The notes: a model not told the origin generated them from the sequence alone. Positions 27,422-36,057 are shown, numbered from the stretch's first letter. The stretch: DNA of 40,000 nucleotides from Planctomycetota bacterium (GCA_014584395.1 JACTMY010000001.1:1-40000), one strand, 5' to 3'. Numbers and translations: made by a program.

Positions 27422-28774
27422 ATGATGCCGATTCATCGGAGAACCTTTCTGCTTCAATCCATGGGTTTGATGGGCACGGCGGCATGGACGACCCAATCGG
27501 GCTGGCGATTGCCTGCCGCCGCGTTCGGCACGGAGCCGATCCACCCCGGCGTTGATCAACCGGGCACGGCCAAGCTCCTGTGGCAAGTTGAGTTGAAAAG
27601 CCCCTGCTATGGCGGCGCCTCGCTGGGCGCCCTGAACGGCGAATCGGCCCTGGTGTTTGGGACCTATTACAACGATGAGCATCTCTATGCCCTCCGAGCG
27701 CGGGATGGGCAATTGCTGTGGAAATTCAAATCGGACGCTGGCCCCTTCGACGCCTCGGTCGCCATTCATGATCTGGACGGCGATGGCGCGGCGGAAGTGC
27801 TCGCTGCGGACTCCTCCAGCGGCACCCTGTTTTGCCTGGATGGTTCGGGGCGTCCCAAGTGGACGCATCGACTTCCCAATTCCACGGACTCGCCACCAGC
27901 CTTGGCCGACGTCGATGGGGATGGGCGATTGGAAATCGTCGTCGGCGTCATGGCGATGCAAGACAAGCACGGGCGGGTGTTGTCCCTCGACCCGGCCACG
28001 CGCCAGGAAAAATGGATTGTCAAGGTGCCGGGGCACGTGCAGTCAGAGCCGGCCCTGGTAAATCTCGGCCATGGCCGCTTGGACGTCATCGTCACGACTT
28101 GGCGCGGCGACAAGAAGGTCCGCGCCTTGAGCGGCATGGATGGCCAGGAGTTGTGGTCGCATGAGATGAAAGGCGATATGTACCATGGCATCACGGCGGT
28201 AGAACGGGATGGCCTGAAAATCCTGGCCCATTCCATCGCCGGGGACGTGGCATTGCTTGATGCGGCGGGTCAACCCTTGTGGCAGAAACAGCCCGGTGGC
28301 TATCTCTTCGCCCCCGCGGCGGCGGCCGATCTGGATGGCGATGGCGTGCCGGAGTTCATCGTCTGCGGCGACCGCGTGATCGTGTTCCGGCTCGATGGCG
28401 AGGTGCTTTGGCAATCGAACCGTTGGCAAAGCATCGCTCGGGGCGCCGCCGTGGCCTGGCTGGACGGCAAGCCTTGCGTCTGCGTGGGGTCCAAGGATCG
28501 CCTCTTCCGCGTTCTCGACGGCGGCACCGGCAAGGTACGGCTGCAATACGACGCGACCATTCAGAAGCACGTCTATGAGGGGATCGACTCCGCGCCCGTC
28601 GTGGCGGATTTCGACGAAGATGGCGCGTTGGAGGCCTTCTTTGTCTGCGGCAAGGGAACATCCGATGCCACGAAACCGCAAAACTTCGGCCGCGCCATGG
28701 CGGTCAAGTTGGGCAAGGGCACCGGCGCCTGGCCCATGTTCCGCGGCAACCTGCGACGCACCGGGATGGTCTGA
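27422..28774 (+). CDS. Tat-exported FG-GAP/PQQ-like beta-propeller protein
   Basis: About 450 residues. The N-terminus MMPIHRRTFLLQSMGLMGTAAW carries a twin-arginine signal (Arg6-Arg7 followed by TFLL and a hydrophobic stretch), so the protein should be exported folded. The body is a repeat propeller with calcium-type loops DLDGDGAAEVL, DVDGDGRLEIV, DLDGDGVPEFIV and DFDEDGALEAF, alternating with PQQ-like strands such as LLWQVEL, LLWKFKS, ELWSHEM and VLWQSNR. The last residues (AWPMFRGNLRRTGMV) match the end of many planctomycete propeller proteins. No enzyme residues are evident; binding or scaffold function is likely. ATG 27422 has GGAGAG five bases upstream; the frame is open to 27398 without a site. 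Confidence 0.82.
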   Translation: MMPIHRRTFLLQSMGLMGTAAWTTQSGWRLPAAAFGTEPIHPGVDQPGTAKLLWQVELKSPCYGGASLGALNGESALVFGTYYNDEHLYALRARDGQLLWKFKSDAGPFDASVAIHDLDGDGAAEVLAADSSSGTLFCLDGSGRPKWTHRLPNSTDSPPALADVDGDGRLEIVVGVMAMQDKHGRVLSLDPATRQEKWIVKVPGHVQSEPALVNLGHGRLDVIVTTWRGDKKVRALSGMDGQELWSHEMKGDMYHGITAVERDGLKILAHSIAGDVALLDAAGQPLWQKQPGGYLFAPAAAADLDGDGVPEFIVCGDRVIVFRLDGEVLWQSNRWQSIARGAAVAWLDGKPCVCVGSKDRLFRVLDGGTGKVRLQYDATIQKHVYEGIDSAPVVADFDEDGALEAFFVCGKGTSDATKPQNFGRAMAVKLGKGTGAWPMFRGNLRRTGMV

Positions 28775-28789
28775 CGCAGGGTTTACAGG

Positions 28790-28809
28790 GCGATGCAAGA
28801 TCACATCGC
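28790..28809 (+). terminator. Weak hairpin after the propeller gene
   Basis: GCGATG (28790-28795) and CATCGC (28804-28809) can pair around an eight-base loop, followed by TTAATAA. It lies just after the propeller stop codon and before the methyltransferase-like gene. The T tract is poor. Confidence 0.3.
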
Positions 28810-28913
28810 TTAATAACACGGAATCTTGTCAACACATCACAGCCGCCTAGGCTTTCTTGAGAGACTTTGAAAGACCTGCCTTCCCCCGACCCGCCCTGAT
28901 AAGGAGCCCATCC

Positions 28914-29606
28914 ATGCAACGGTTGTTTTGTATCACGATGCTGCTGCTCGTGCCGACGTGGGCATGGAGTCTGCAGGATAAAAGCGTTAAGCCCGGCATC
29001 AACGACCCCTTCCGCGACCCGGACGTCAAGCGGTTCGAAAGCACGTTCGAGGGGGAGAGCCGGGAGATTTTCGTCCATCGGGAAAAAATCCTCGCCGCCT
29101 GCCAGCTCAAGCCGGGGATGATCGTCGCCGACATCGGCGCGGGGACGGGGTTGTTTACGCGCCTCATGGCCAAGCAGGTCGGGACCCAGGGCCAGGTGTT
29201 CGCGGTCGAAATTTCGACGAAGTTTTTGGAGCACATTCAAAAGACGAGCCGGGAAGCGGGATTGAAGAATGTCACACCCACTTTGTGCAACATGGATGCG
29301 GTCGACCTACCCCCCGAGTCGATCGACGTGGCGTTTGTATGCGACACCTATCACCACTTCGAATTTCCCTTCCGCACGCTGGATTCGATTCATCGCGCCC
29401 TCAAGCCCGGCGGCCGGCTGATCATCATCGACTTCATCCGCATCCCGGGCAAGAGCCGCGAGTGGATCCTGGGGCACGTCCGCGCCGGCCAGGAGGTCGT
29501 GGAAAAGGAGATCGCCTCGGTCGGCTTCAAGAAGATCGATGAGATCAAGGACCTGCTGGAAGAGAATTACATGATCGTGTTCACGAAACCTGCCGCGTCG
29601 CAATAG
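28914..29606 (+). CDS. Exported SAM-dependent methyltransferase-like protein
   Basis: The 230-residue protein has a class I methyltransferase fold: motif I VADIGAGTGLFT (71-82), acidic VFAVEIS (95-101), a motif IV-like DVAFVCDTYHHFEFPF, and LKPGGRLIIIDF. The N-terminus MQRLFCITMLLLVPTWAWSLQ is a plain signal peptide, and AAGGAG lies eight bases before ATG 28914, which supports this start over the longer frame from 28857. A methyltransferase outside the cytoplasm is odd because S-adenosylmethionine is not expected there. The same architecture (signal peptide plus UbiE-like domain) occurs in other bacteria, so it is probably real. Its target is unknown. Followed by the permease gene on the same strand. 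Confidence 0.83.
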   Translation: MQRLFCITMLLLVPTWAWSLQDKSVKPGINDPFRDPDVKRFESTFEGESREIFVHREKILAACQLKPGMIVADIGAGTGLFTRLMAKQVGTQGQVFAVEISTKFLEHIQKTSREAGLKNVTPTLCNMDAVDLPPESIDVAFVCDTYHHFEFPFRTLDSIHRALKPGGRLIIIDFIRIPGKSREWILGHVRAGQEVVEKEIASVGFKKIDEIKDLLEENYMIVFTKPAASQ

Positions 29607-29697
29607 CCGTCTGGCGATGCTCGTTTGTGTCTTCACTCGGCCCTTCCTGTTGCTGCACGCCACGCCTATTGGTTCAACCCCTTCTTGGGAGATTGGC

Positions 29698-31113
29698 TTG
29701 TCCAACCCGGCAAACCCATCATCGACAGGCGCCGCACAAGCCGCTGGCGAACTGCCGCCGCGCAAGTTCGGTTTTTGGGTGGGCCAGTTCGTCGTCGTGG
29801 CGAGCATGGTCGGGGCGGGCATTCTGACCACGTCCGGCTTCACGCTTCGGGAAACGGGCAATCCCGGAGCCTTGCTGCTGCTCTGGCTCCTGGGCGGCGG
29901 CATGGCCTTGGCCGGGGCCTTGACCGTGGCGGAAATGGCGGTCTCCCTGCCCCGATCCGGAGGCGATTATTTATTCATCCGGGAAGCCTATGGCCGCCAC
30001 GTGGGGTTCGCCGCGGGGGTGGCCACCTTCGTGGTGGGTTTCGCTGGCCCCACGGCCGTGGTGGCCTTGTTGGCCATGAATTATCTGCTGGGTCCTGCCC
30101 AAAGTTTCTTGCACCGTCTGCTTCCTGATTGGCTTCACGGCCGCGTCGTCCCACTGGGCGCCAGTCTGTTGTTGCTGGGCGTGACGACGGCTCATTGCCT
30201 GGGGCATCGGCAAAGCGGCGGCTTTCAAATCGGCGTCACAGTGGTCAAGCTCACCGTTCTGCTCGGGTTGGCGATCCTGGGTTTGCTCGTCGGGCAAGGG
30301 GATTGGTCGCACCTGACCATGCACTGGCCCCGTTCGGGAGAGTGGCCAGCCCTGGCCACCGGGCTGATCTATGTGGGATATGCCTACTCCGGTTGGAATG
30401 GTTCCGCCTATCTGGCGGGTGAAATCCGCGAGCCAAGCCGGCTCCTGCCGCTGACCTTGATCGGCGGCACCTTGTGTGTGACCGCGCTGTATCTCTTGCT
30501 CAACCTGGCCTACATTTACGCCCTGGATCCGAGGGAAATGATGACCCTGTCGCCGGGCCAGGTGGAAAAGGTGGCGGAATTGGCGACGGCGCGCTTATTT
30601 GGACAGGGCACGGCCAACGTCATCGGCGTCATGCTGGGTTTGAGTCTGATCGCTTCCGTCAGCGCCTACATGCTCATCGGACCGCGGGTGGCTTATGCGA
30701 TGGGGGCCGATCGCGTCATGCCAGCCTGGCTGGGCCGACTGCATCGCCAGCGGCAGGTGCCGGTCGCGGCCACGATCGCTCAGGGCGGGCTGGCCATGGC
30801 TCTGATCTGGTCGGGATCCTTCCTGCAGATATTAGATTTCACCTCGGTGGGACTGGCGGCGGTTTCGGGCCTGCTCGTGGCCAGCGTGTTTCCCCTGCGG
30901 AGGCGGAAGGAACTGTCGCGTCCTTTTGCGATGCCGCTGTATCCCTGGCCGCCGTTGCTTTATCTGGGCTTGGTGGGGTGGACCATCATCGAGCAGTTGC
31001 TGCAACCCAGCCGGCGGTTGCCCGCGCTGCTGAGCCTGGCCGTGCTGGTGCTGAGCATACCCCTGGCACGGATCATGGGTGTCAAATCGGTCAACAGGCA
31101 AAATTCGATCTAG
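29698..31113 (+). CDS. APC-superfamily amino-acid permease
   Basis: About 471 residues with twelve or so hydrophobic helices. The APC signature is in TM1: VVVASMVGAGILTTSGF, corresponding to the GxGI substrate-binding break. Other family features are AEMAVSLPRSGGDYLFIREAYGRHVGFAAG and GYAYSGWNGSAYLAGEIREPSRLLPL, typical of LAT/AAT-like amino-acid transporters. The substrate is not predictable. The frame opens at ATG 29617, but that start has no ribosome-binding site and adds a sequence unlike a permease N-terminus; TTG 29698 has GGGAGA five bases upstream and is preferred. It follows the methyltransferase-like gene by about 90 bases and converges on the GT87 gene. Confidence 0.86.
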   Translation: MSNPANPSSTGAAQAAGELPPRKFGFWVGQFVVVASMVGAGILTTSGFTLRETGNPGALLLLWLLGGGMALAGALTVAEMAVSLPRSGGDYLFIREAYGRHVGFAAGVATFVVGFAGPTAVVALLAMNYLLGPAQSFLHRLLPDWLHGRVVPLGASLLLLGVTTAHCLGHRQSGGFQIGVTVVKLTVLLGLAILGLLVGQGDWSHLTMHWPRSGEWPALATGLIYVGYAYSGWNGSAYLAGEIREPSRLLPLTLIGGTLCVTALYLLLNLAYIYALDPREMMTLSPGQVEKVAELATARLFGQGTANVIGVMLGLSLIASVSAYMLIGPRVAYAMGADRVMPAWLGRLHRQRQVPVAATIAQGGLAMALIWSGSFLQILDFTSVGLAAVSGLLVASVFPLRRRKELSRPFAMPLYPWPPLLYLGLVGWTIIEQLLQPSRRLPALLSLAVLVLSIPLARIMGVKSVNRQNSI

Positions 31114-31144
31114 TCTGGTGAATGAACGATCCAACGCATCTCAG

Positions 31145-32401
31145 TTAATCCTTCACCGATGGCAATACGATGTTCAAATGCGGGGAGCATTGTGCACCAA
31201 GTCTTTGCCGTTTTTCTTCTCGACTGACGACAGACCCTAGCAGCCCGACCGCTTCTCCCAGCAGGGCCGTCATCCATAACAGCGTGGCCAGGGGCAGGAT
31301 GCCCCAACTATGCACAACGTGGGCAATGGGGAACCATCCCGCCATGCCTGAGAGCAGATGCAGCCCATAACTCGCCATCACCAGCCCGCTCCATGAGGTT
31401 CGCCGGGAGAGCGTGCTCGCCAGGAGGTCGGCCGCCAACGCTACGCAGACGAGGTGATAGGTTGCCGATTCCGTCGCGGGGCCGAACAGCAGCATCCAGC
31501 CGATGGCCAGGGAGCCGACGAGCATGATGGCGCGCGGCTCGGCACGATGGCGCCGCAAACCCAGCGTCAGCCCGGCGAGCAGCAGCGCCGTGCCCATTTG
31601 CACCACGCGGTAAGCCGTCAGACTGAGGGGCAGTTCGAACCGCCGGATGAGCAGCCAGACGTCGCGATTGCCCTCAAGCAGCGAGTGAGTCATCCGCGTA
31701 TCCTGGAAGCTGTAATGCAGAAAGGTTTGATATTGCTCGACCACATAGCTGGGATGTTGCATAAGAAACGGTAACAGCAAGCCCGCGGCCATGGCCAACA
31801 ACCATCGCCCCAGCAAGGCGCGTGGAAAAAACAGAATGAGCAGCAAGGCCAAGGCGATGGGGTAAATCTTGAGGAAGGCCGCCCCGGCTAAGCATAGGGC
31901 CGCCAGGTTCCATCGCTGCACATGGACCGCCGCCAGGGCGGTCAGGATCATGGCCAGGAGCAGCGGATTGCTTTGGCCGTTGTTCAAATTGCTGACGGCC
32001 AAGGGCAAGAGACACAGCCCCAGCCAGGCCAGGTTGAGATGCGGACACCAGGGTTGAATCACGCGGCGATGAAAGAAAACCGTGGCGGCGAGCAAGGCGG
32101 CATAGTTGATCCACCGCCAGAGCACGCTGCCCAAAGGCTCAGGAAGCATGGCCATCGGGCTCATCACCGCCGCGGACAACGGCGTGTAGCGAAAGAGAAA
32201 TTGCGGGTCGTTATAGGGCGATTGCCCTTCCAACCAGGCTCGACCGCTATGGGCAAAAACCGGGTAGACGTTGCCTTTTTGATGCGGCGACCACATCACT
32301 CGCGCGCTGATGATCAACATCACCACGAGGGAAAGACCCAGCACGCTCCGCTCGGTAACCAGGGACATGAGTTTGGCAAATGACATTTGCTTAGGCGGCA
32401 T
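31145..32401 (-). CDS. GT87/DUF2029-like membrane glycosyltransferase (GT-C)
   Basis: The 418-residue protein is polytopic, with about ten to eleven hydrophobic helices, and resembles GT87 enzymes, which take sugars from polyprenyl phosphate on the outer face of the membrane. Family-like motifs are WLEGQSPYNDPQFLFRYTPLSA (first outer loop), LNNGQSNPLLLAMILTALA and CLAGAAFLKIYPIALALLLI. The aspartate usually seen near the start of the first outer loop is not obvious: the region reads GNVYPVFAHSG, so the catalytic residue is uncertain. ATG 32401 has AAGGGAAG a few bases upstream; the longer open frame to 32548 lies inside the preceding gene. It overlaps the deacetylase gene by 11 bases and is the last gene of that unit. 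Confidence 0.75.
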   Translation of the reverse strand: MPPKQMSFAKLMSLVTERSVLGLSLVVMLIISARVMWSPHQKGNVYPVFAHSGRAWLEGQSPYNDPQFLFRYTPLSAAVMSPMAMLPEPLGSVLWRWINYAALLAATVFFHRRVIQPWCPHLNLAWLGLCLLPLAVSNLNNGQSNPLLLAMILTALAAVHVQRWNLAALCLAGAAFLKIYPIALALLLILFFPRALLGRWLLAMAAGLLLPFLMQHPSYVVEQYQTFLHYSFQDTRMTHSLLEGNRDVWLLIRRFELPLSLTAYRVVQMGTALLLAGLTLGLRRHRAEPRAIMLVGSLAIGWMLLFGPATESATYHLVCVALAADLLASTLSRRTSWSGLVMASYGLHLLSGMAGWFPIAHVVHSWGILPLATLLWMTALLGEAVGLLGSVVSREEKRQRLGAQCSPHLNIVLPSVKD

Positions 32402-33296
32402 GCTTTCTTCCCTTCGACAGAAGATTCCAATCTTCCTGATGCACGATGCGCAGCCCCGCCCGCTGGCAGGCCAGGCGAAAAGCGGGGTCTTGCAACCAGC
32501 GGAGTTCCATGGGGCGATGCGGGTCAAACGCCAAAGGATCGGAAACATCCCGTCCGGCCAGGGTCGGATCGGGATAGCCAGGGTGGCACATCAGTTCAAT
32601 CCATTGCCCTTCGGCGTGGTGCAACCAGCGCGTGAAAAAATCGAACTTCTTGACCCAGGATGAACAGGCCAGGCCGATGAAGTTGTCATTCCCGGGGAAG
32701 CCCCTGCGGCGACAGAGATGACCGAAACGCTGCCCCAATACGTGCAGCAGGGTTCGCTTCACCCGAGCGCCTCGAACGTTGAGCCATTGCCGCCAAGGTT
32801 CGCCGAGGCGGCGAACGTAGGGCCGAGGAGTCGCTGATCGGTCCAACAGGTCAAGTATGATCCGCCCCATGGGCGGGAAAAGCTGAATGTGATGATGCCC
32901 CGCTGCGATTTGGGGAGCTTGGCCGGTGAGTTCGATGAAGCGCTGCCTTTGAGCCTCCAATTCGGCCTGTAATTCGCAAGGATTGAATTGCCCCAGGCAC
33001 CAACGCTTCAGAAAACCCTTAAGGCTTGGGAAGCATCCATCGGTTTCGACCAGGCTCGGCACGCATGCCGCGGGCAGAAGCGGACGATCCAGCGTCAAAC
33101 ACGGATGCCACCCCAGCAGCATGGGTCGCCCCGCCGCATGCCAGCATTGGGCCGCGGCCTCGGCATACGGGGAATTGACTTGAAACAGGGCGGCCGAGAT
33201 CAAACCCTCCTGGGCCAAGGCCGCGATGCCTTCGGAAGTGGCCGGTCCCATGCCGTAATCATCAGCCACGATGAACAACGCTCGCGGAGAGATCAC
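32391..33296 (-). CDS. ChbG/YdjC-family carbohydrate deacetylase
   Basis: About 301 residues, starting MISPRALFIVADDYGMG. The family removes an N-acetyl group from sugars using one metal. Landmarks: DD in VADDYGMG (Asp12-Asp13), GWHPCLT (His64), GHHHIQLFPP (His134-136) and MCHPGYPD near the C-terminus; these fit the Asp-His-His metal site and the catalytic His. The open frame extends to 33494 but that part overlaps the GT2 gene; GTG 33296 overlaps the GT2 stop as GTGA, so this is the start by coupling. It lies between the GT2 and GT87 genes, suggesting that it acts on a lipid-linked N-acetyl sugar, as NaxD does in Francisella. That analogy is inference. Confidence 0.85.
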   Translation of the reverse strand: MISPRALFIVADDYGMGPATSEGIAALAQEGLISAALFQVNSPYAEAAAQCWHAAGRPMLLGWHPCLTLDRPLLPAACVPSLVETDGCFPSLKGFLKRWCLGQFNPCELQAELEAQRQRFIELTGQAPQIAAGHHHIQLFPPMGRIILDLLDRSATPRPYVRRLGEPWRQWLNVRGARVKRTLLHVLGQRFGHLCRRRGFPGNDNFIGLACSSWVKKFDFFTRWLHHAEGQWIELMCHPGYPDPTLAGRDVSDPLAFDPHRPMELRWLQDPAFRLACQRAGLRIVHQEDWNLLSKGRKHAA

Positions 33297-34150
33297 GATG
33301 CCATCCGCCTTTTCTTGGTGGGGAAGGCGGGATGCCAACTCATACGCAACTCCTCCGCATCCGTGCTGTACGAGATCGCTCTGGGCCGATGCGCCGCCTC
33401 TTCTTCCCGCAGCCACCGCCGCCGCATGGCCCATAAGTCGGCGAGCATGCCCAGCGTGGTCCGCCAATGCGTGGTCGTGGCCCGCGATGTCCATTGAACG
33501 CAGACGGGAACCTCCAAGATCGGCCAGCCCCGTTGTTGACCGAGAAAGAGCAATTCACAGTCAAAAGCAAAACCGTTGCACTGCAAACGCGGCACCACGT
33601 CCAAGACCGCGCGCGCGCTCATGCCCTTGAGTCCCGCCTGAGTGTCGGTGTGTGGAATGGGCAAGAGCCGATGCACGATCCAGATGAAAACCCGGCCCTG
33701 CAACTCGCGCCATTTCAGATATCGTTTTAATTGCGGGGTGTGCTTCAGTTGACTCCTTGGGTGCGTCCTGGAAGCAATCACCATGGGATGCCCCCGCCGC
33801 AACGCCTCGGCGACCCGCAAAATCTGATCGAAATCATACGCCAGATCGATGTCCGTAAAGATGCGAAAGCGGCCCGTGGCGGCCAACAGGCCCAGGCGGA
33901 CCGCCTTGCCCTTGCCTTGATTGGTTTGCAAATGCAAGACCCGCACCATGGGATGCTGAAGGGCGAAATCATCCATCCGCGCACTGGAACCGTCAAAGCT
34001 GCCATCGTTCACGAGCAGCACTTCCCAGCCGCGGCCTTCATGAGAAAGGAAGCCCGCCAATTGGGACAGACTCGACTCCAAGACCTGCCCGGGATTGTAA
34101 ACGGGGAGGACCAGGCTGAAGTCGGGAGGCGGGGTAGTCACCTTCACCAT
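33293..34150 (-). CDS. Family 2 glycosyltransferase, DPM1/Alg5-like polyprenyl-phosphate sugar synthase
   Basis: About 285 residues (numbering from ATG 34150). The GT-A fold shows SLVLPVYNPG (12-21), EVLLVNDGSFDGS (43-55), NQGKGKAVRLGL (77-88), the DxD-type TDIDLAYD (99-106), ASRTHPRSQ (126-134), and DTQAGLKG (169-176), the DTQxGxK motif of polyprenyl-phosphate mannose/glucose synthases, followed by FAFDCELL. There is no C-terminal membrane pair, as in DPM1-type soluble enzymes. It probably transfers a nucleotide sugar to a polyprenyl phosphate at the inner face of the membrane. The frame opens at 34207, but a TATAAA box overlaps that position, so 34150 is more likely. Its stop overlaps the deacetylase start. 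Confidence 0.88.
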   Translation of the reverse strand: MVKVTTPPPDFSLVLPVYNPGQVLESSLSQLAGFLSHEGRGWEVLLVNDGSFDGSSARMDDFALQHPMVRVLHLQTNQGKGKAVRLGLLAATGRFRIFTDIDLAYDFDQILRVAEALRRGHPMVIASRTHPRSQLKHTPQLKRYLKWRELQGRVFIWIVHRLLPIPHTDTQAGLKGMSARAVLDVVPRLQCNGFAFDCELLFLGQQRGWPILEVPVCVQWTSRATTTHWRTTLGMLADLWAMRRRWLREEEAAHRPRAISYSTDAEELRMSWHPAFPTKKRRMAS

Positions 34151-34207
34151 GAGGAATCCATTCCTTGAAGACGACGCGTTGCTTCGTGGCGAAAAGAACG
34201 GCGACAT

Positions 34208-34216
34208 TTTATACCA
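34208..34216 (-). promoter_or_regulatory. Extended -10 promoter upstream of the GT2 gene
   Basis: On the minus strand TGG-TATAAA. A CTGACC lies 19 bases further upstream as a poor -35. It sits between the methyltransferase stop (34245) and the GT2 ATG (34150), so it could give GT2, deacetylase and GT87 a second, internal promoter. Confidence 0.4.
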
Positions 34217-34244
34217 GGGCCGCCGTCTTCCTGGTCAGGACGTC

Positions 34245-34928
34245 TCAGCCGGCCATCCTCTGCGGCAAGCCGGGATGTTCCATCTCCCAGCGATTGCGAT
34301 CCAAGTAAGGGGCAAAAGGCCCGCGTCCGGTGAAACAGCTTGCCAGATGGAAGCACCAGCGCCGCGACCATGAGATCGGTTCATGAGCCAAGCGATTCAT
34401 GGCGGCGCGATAGGCCTCCAACTGCTGGGCTGCAATCGCGGGATACTCTGAACCGAAGGCCAAACACCACACGCTCGAGGGCCGCTTCTTGGCCCCATGC
34501 CAGCCGATCACGCGCCGCGGCATGTCCGAGAACAGCACATCCAAGGCCGCCGGCGTGAACCGCCAATAGTCGCTGGGATGCTGATGGATGCGGAAATAAA
34601 AGGGGCATGACACCACCATCGCTCCATCGGGCCGCAGCACCCGGCGAAACTGTTCCAGGGCTTTCCAAAAATGGGGCACATGTTCCAGCGTGCTGAGGGC
34701 CAGGATCGTGCCGACGGATCGATCCGCCAGGGGCATCCGCTCGGCATCCGCCACCAGGTCCACGCCCGGGCCGGCCCGCATGTCCAGCCCCACGAAGCGC
34801 TGTCGCGGAAAGAGCGCGCGCACGTTCACCAGGTCATCCACCTGATACGAGCCCACTTCCACGATGGGATCAGGCAGGGTGAACGTCTGAGCAACGGCTT
34901 GGATCATGCCATGCAAGAATCGGTTCAT
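34245..34928 (-). CDS. SAM-dependent methyltransferase (Methyltransf_11 type)
   Basis: The 227-residue protein has a class I methyltransferase core: IVEVGSYQV (22-30, motif I, with the second Gly of the usual GxGxG absent), FVGLDMRAGPGVDLVADAERMPL (acidic loop and motif II), ILALSTLEHVPHFWKALEQFRRVLRPDGAMVVSCPF (motif IV and following strand). No signal peptide or membrane helix. The substrate is unknown; it leads the GT2/deacetylase/GT87 group, so it may methylate a sugar or a lipid intermediate. ATG 34928 has GAGAAG just upstream, and a good promoter lies at 34994-35022. Confidence 0.8.
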   Translation of the reverse strand: MNRFLHGMIQAVAQTFTLPDPIVEVGSYQVDDLVNVRALFPRQRFVGLDMRAGPGVDLVADAERMPLADRSVGTILALSTLEHVPHFWKALEQFRRVLRPDGAMVVSCPFYFRIHQHPSDYWRFTPAALDVLFSDMPRRVIGWHGAKKRPSSVWCLAFGSEYPAIAAQQLEAYRAAMNRLAHEPISWSRRWCFHLASCFTGRGPFAPYLDRNRWEMEHPGLPQRMAG

Positions 34929-34993
34929 CGCTTCTCATTGTCTTTCGTGATTGCAGCAAACACCGCAGGTCGATCCAGGGGCGACTTTAGCGG

Positions 34994-35022
34994 ATGCTAG
35001 AAAAGATGTGGAAACCTGTCAA
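34994..35022 (-). promoter_or_regulatory. Sigma-70-type promoter of the glycosylation gene group
   Basis: On the minus strand a perfect TTGACA (35017-35022), 17 bases, then TAGCAT (34994-34999, four of six matches). Transcription would start near 34987, giving a leader of about 60 bases to the methyltransferase ATG. This separates the group from rsmA upstream, whose stop is at 35104. Confidence 0.6.
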
Positions 35023-35103
35023 TCGCAGGCTCGGACGCGTTTGCCTGATCGATCTGCCTGATCAGCTTTCGCAGGCCCATTTCACATGTTTTATATGGGG
35101 TGG

Positions 35104-36057
35104 TCAATCAACGATGGGTGTCAGCACGCGGCACAACTGCAAATGCTGCTCGACCGTCAAAGCCTCGGCCCGCGTTTGCGGATCGAAACCATGCTGGACC
35201 AGGATCTGGTCCAATTCTGGCTTGGACCAGCGATCGGCAACCCAAGGATGAGGCAGCAACGCCCCGCGCAGATTCTTCCTGCGATGCAAGTAAAGGTGAT
35301 GGAGAAACTCATGCCAGGCTGCGCGATCGCCAACCTGCTGCCGCTTCGCCGCGCTGGGCTGTATCAGCACGATGCCGGATGAGACTTTGGGCCGAGGCCA
35401 AAAGACCGATGGGGGAAGCTGCCTCAAGATCGTCACCTCGGCCAGGCTTTGCACGAACACCGCCAGCGAACCGTAATCCGGCGTCGAGGGTTTTCCGGCC
35501 AGGCGTTCGGCAAGCTCCCACTGCACGGTGACGACCATCCGTTCGATGGGCAAATCGGTGAGGAGCAGATTGGCGATGAGCGGGGTGGCGATGACGTACG
35601 GCAGGTTGGCCACCAGCTTCATGCGCTGGAAGGAGCCGCGCCGCCAGCCATCTTCCAGCGTGGCGATCAGTTCGGGGTGCAGCCGATGCTTGCTTTTCAG
35701 GGCGTCGATCTGCAAGATGCGGACGTTCGGCAAATGGGCCGTGAAATCGCGCGCCAGCGCCGCCATCCCAGGATCGATTTCGATGCCCAGAACGGCTCCC
35801 GCCTGTTCACCCAATTTCACGGTCATGCTGCCGGTCCCGCTGCCGACTTCGAGGATAAGGTCCGCGGTCGAAATCTCCGCGGACTTGAGCAGAAGCTCCA
35901 TGAGGTTGAGGTCGATCAGGAAACATTGTCCCAGCTTGCTATTGGGGCGCAGCCCGCGCGCCTCGAGCAAACTTTGCAGATAACTCAACGTCTGCCGGGG
36001 TGATGCCGCCCCCGCCGCGGCGGGTCGGCCCTTGAAGCTTGGCGTGGGTTGGGTCAT
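35104..36057 (-). CDS. rsmA: 16S rRNA adenine-N6,N6-dimethyltransferase (RsmA/KsgA)
   Basis: The 317-residue enzyme dimethylates two adjacent adenines at the 3' end of 16S rRNA during small-subunit assembly. Visible: LGQCFLID (42-49, the KsgA LGQNFL region), motif I LEVGSGTG (69-76), GIEIDPGMAALAR, and the adenine-binding NLPY (151-154) in LVANLPYVIATPLI. The C-terminal helical domain ends in EALTVEQHLQLCRVL, as in KsgA. The open frame reaches 36378 inside ribE, but ATG 36055-36057 overlaps the ribE stop (36054-36056) as ATGA, so translation is coupled and starts here. The N-terminal 20 or so residues are Pro/Ala-rich and extra. Confidence 0.93.
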   Translation of the reverse strand: MTQPTPSFKGRPAAAGAASPRQTLSYLQSLLEARGLRPNSKLGQCFLIDLNLMELLLKSAEISTADLILEVGSGTGSMTVKLGEQAGAVLGIEIDPGMAALARDFTAHLPNVRILQIDALKSKHRLHPELIATLEDGWRRGSFQRMKLVANLPYVIATPLIANLLLTDLPIERMVVTVQWELAERLAGKPSTPDYGSLAVFVQSLAEVTILRQLPPSVFWPRPKVSSGIVLIQPSAAKRQQVGDRAAWHEFLHHLYLHRRKNLRGALLPHPWVADRWSKPELDQILVQHGFDPQTRAEALTVEQHLQLCRVLTPIVD

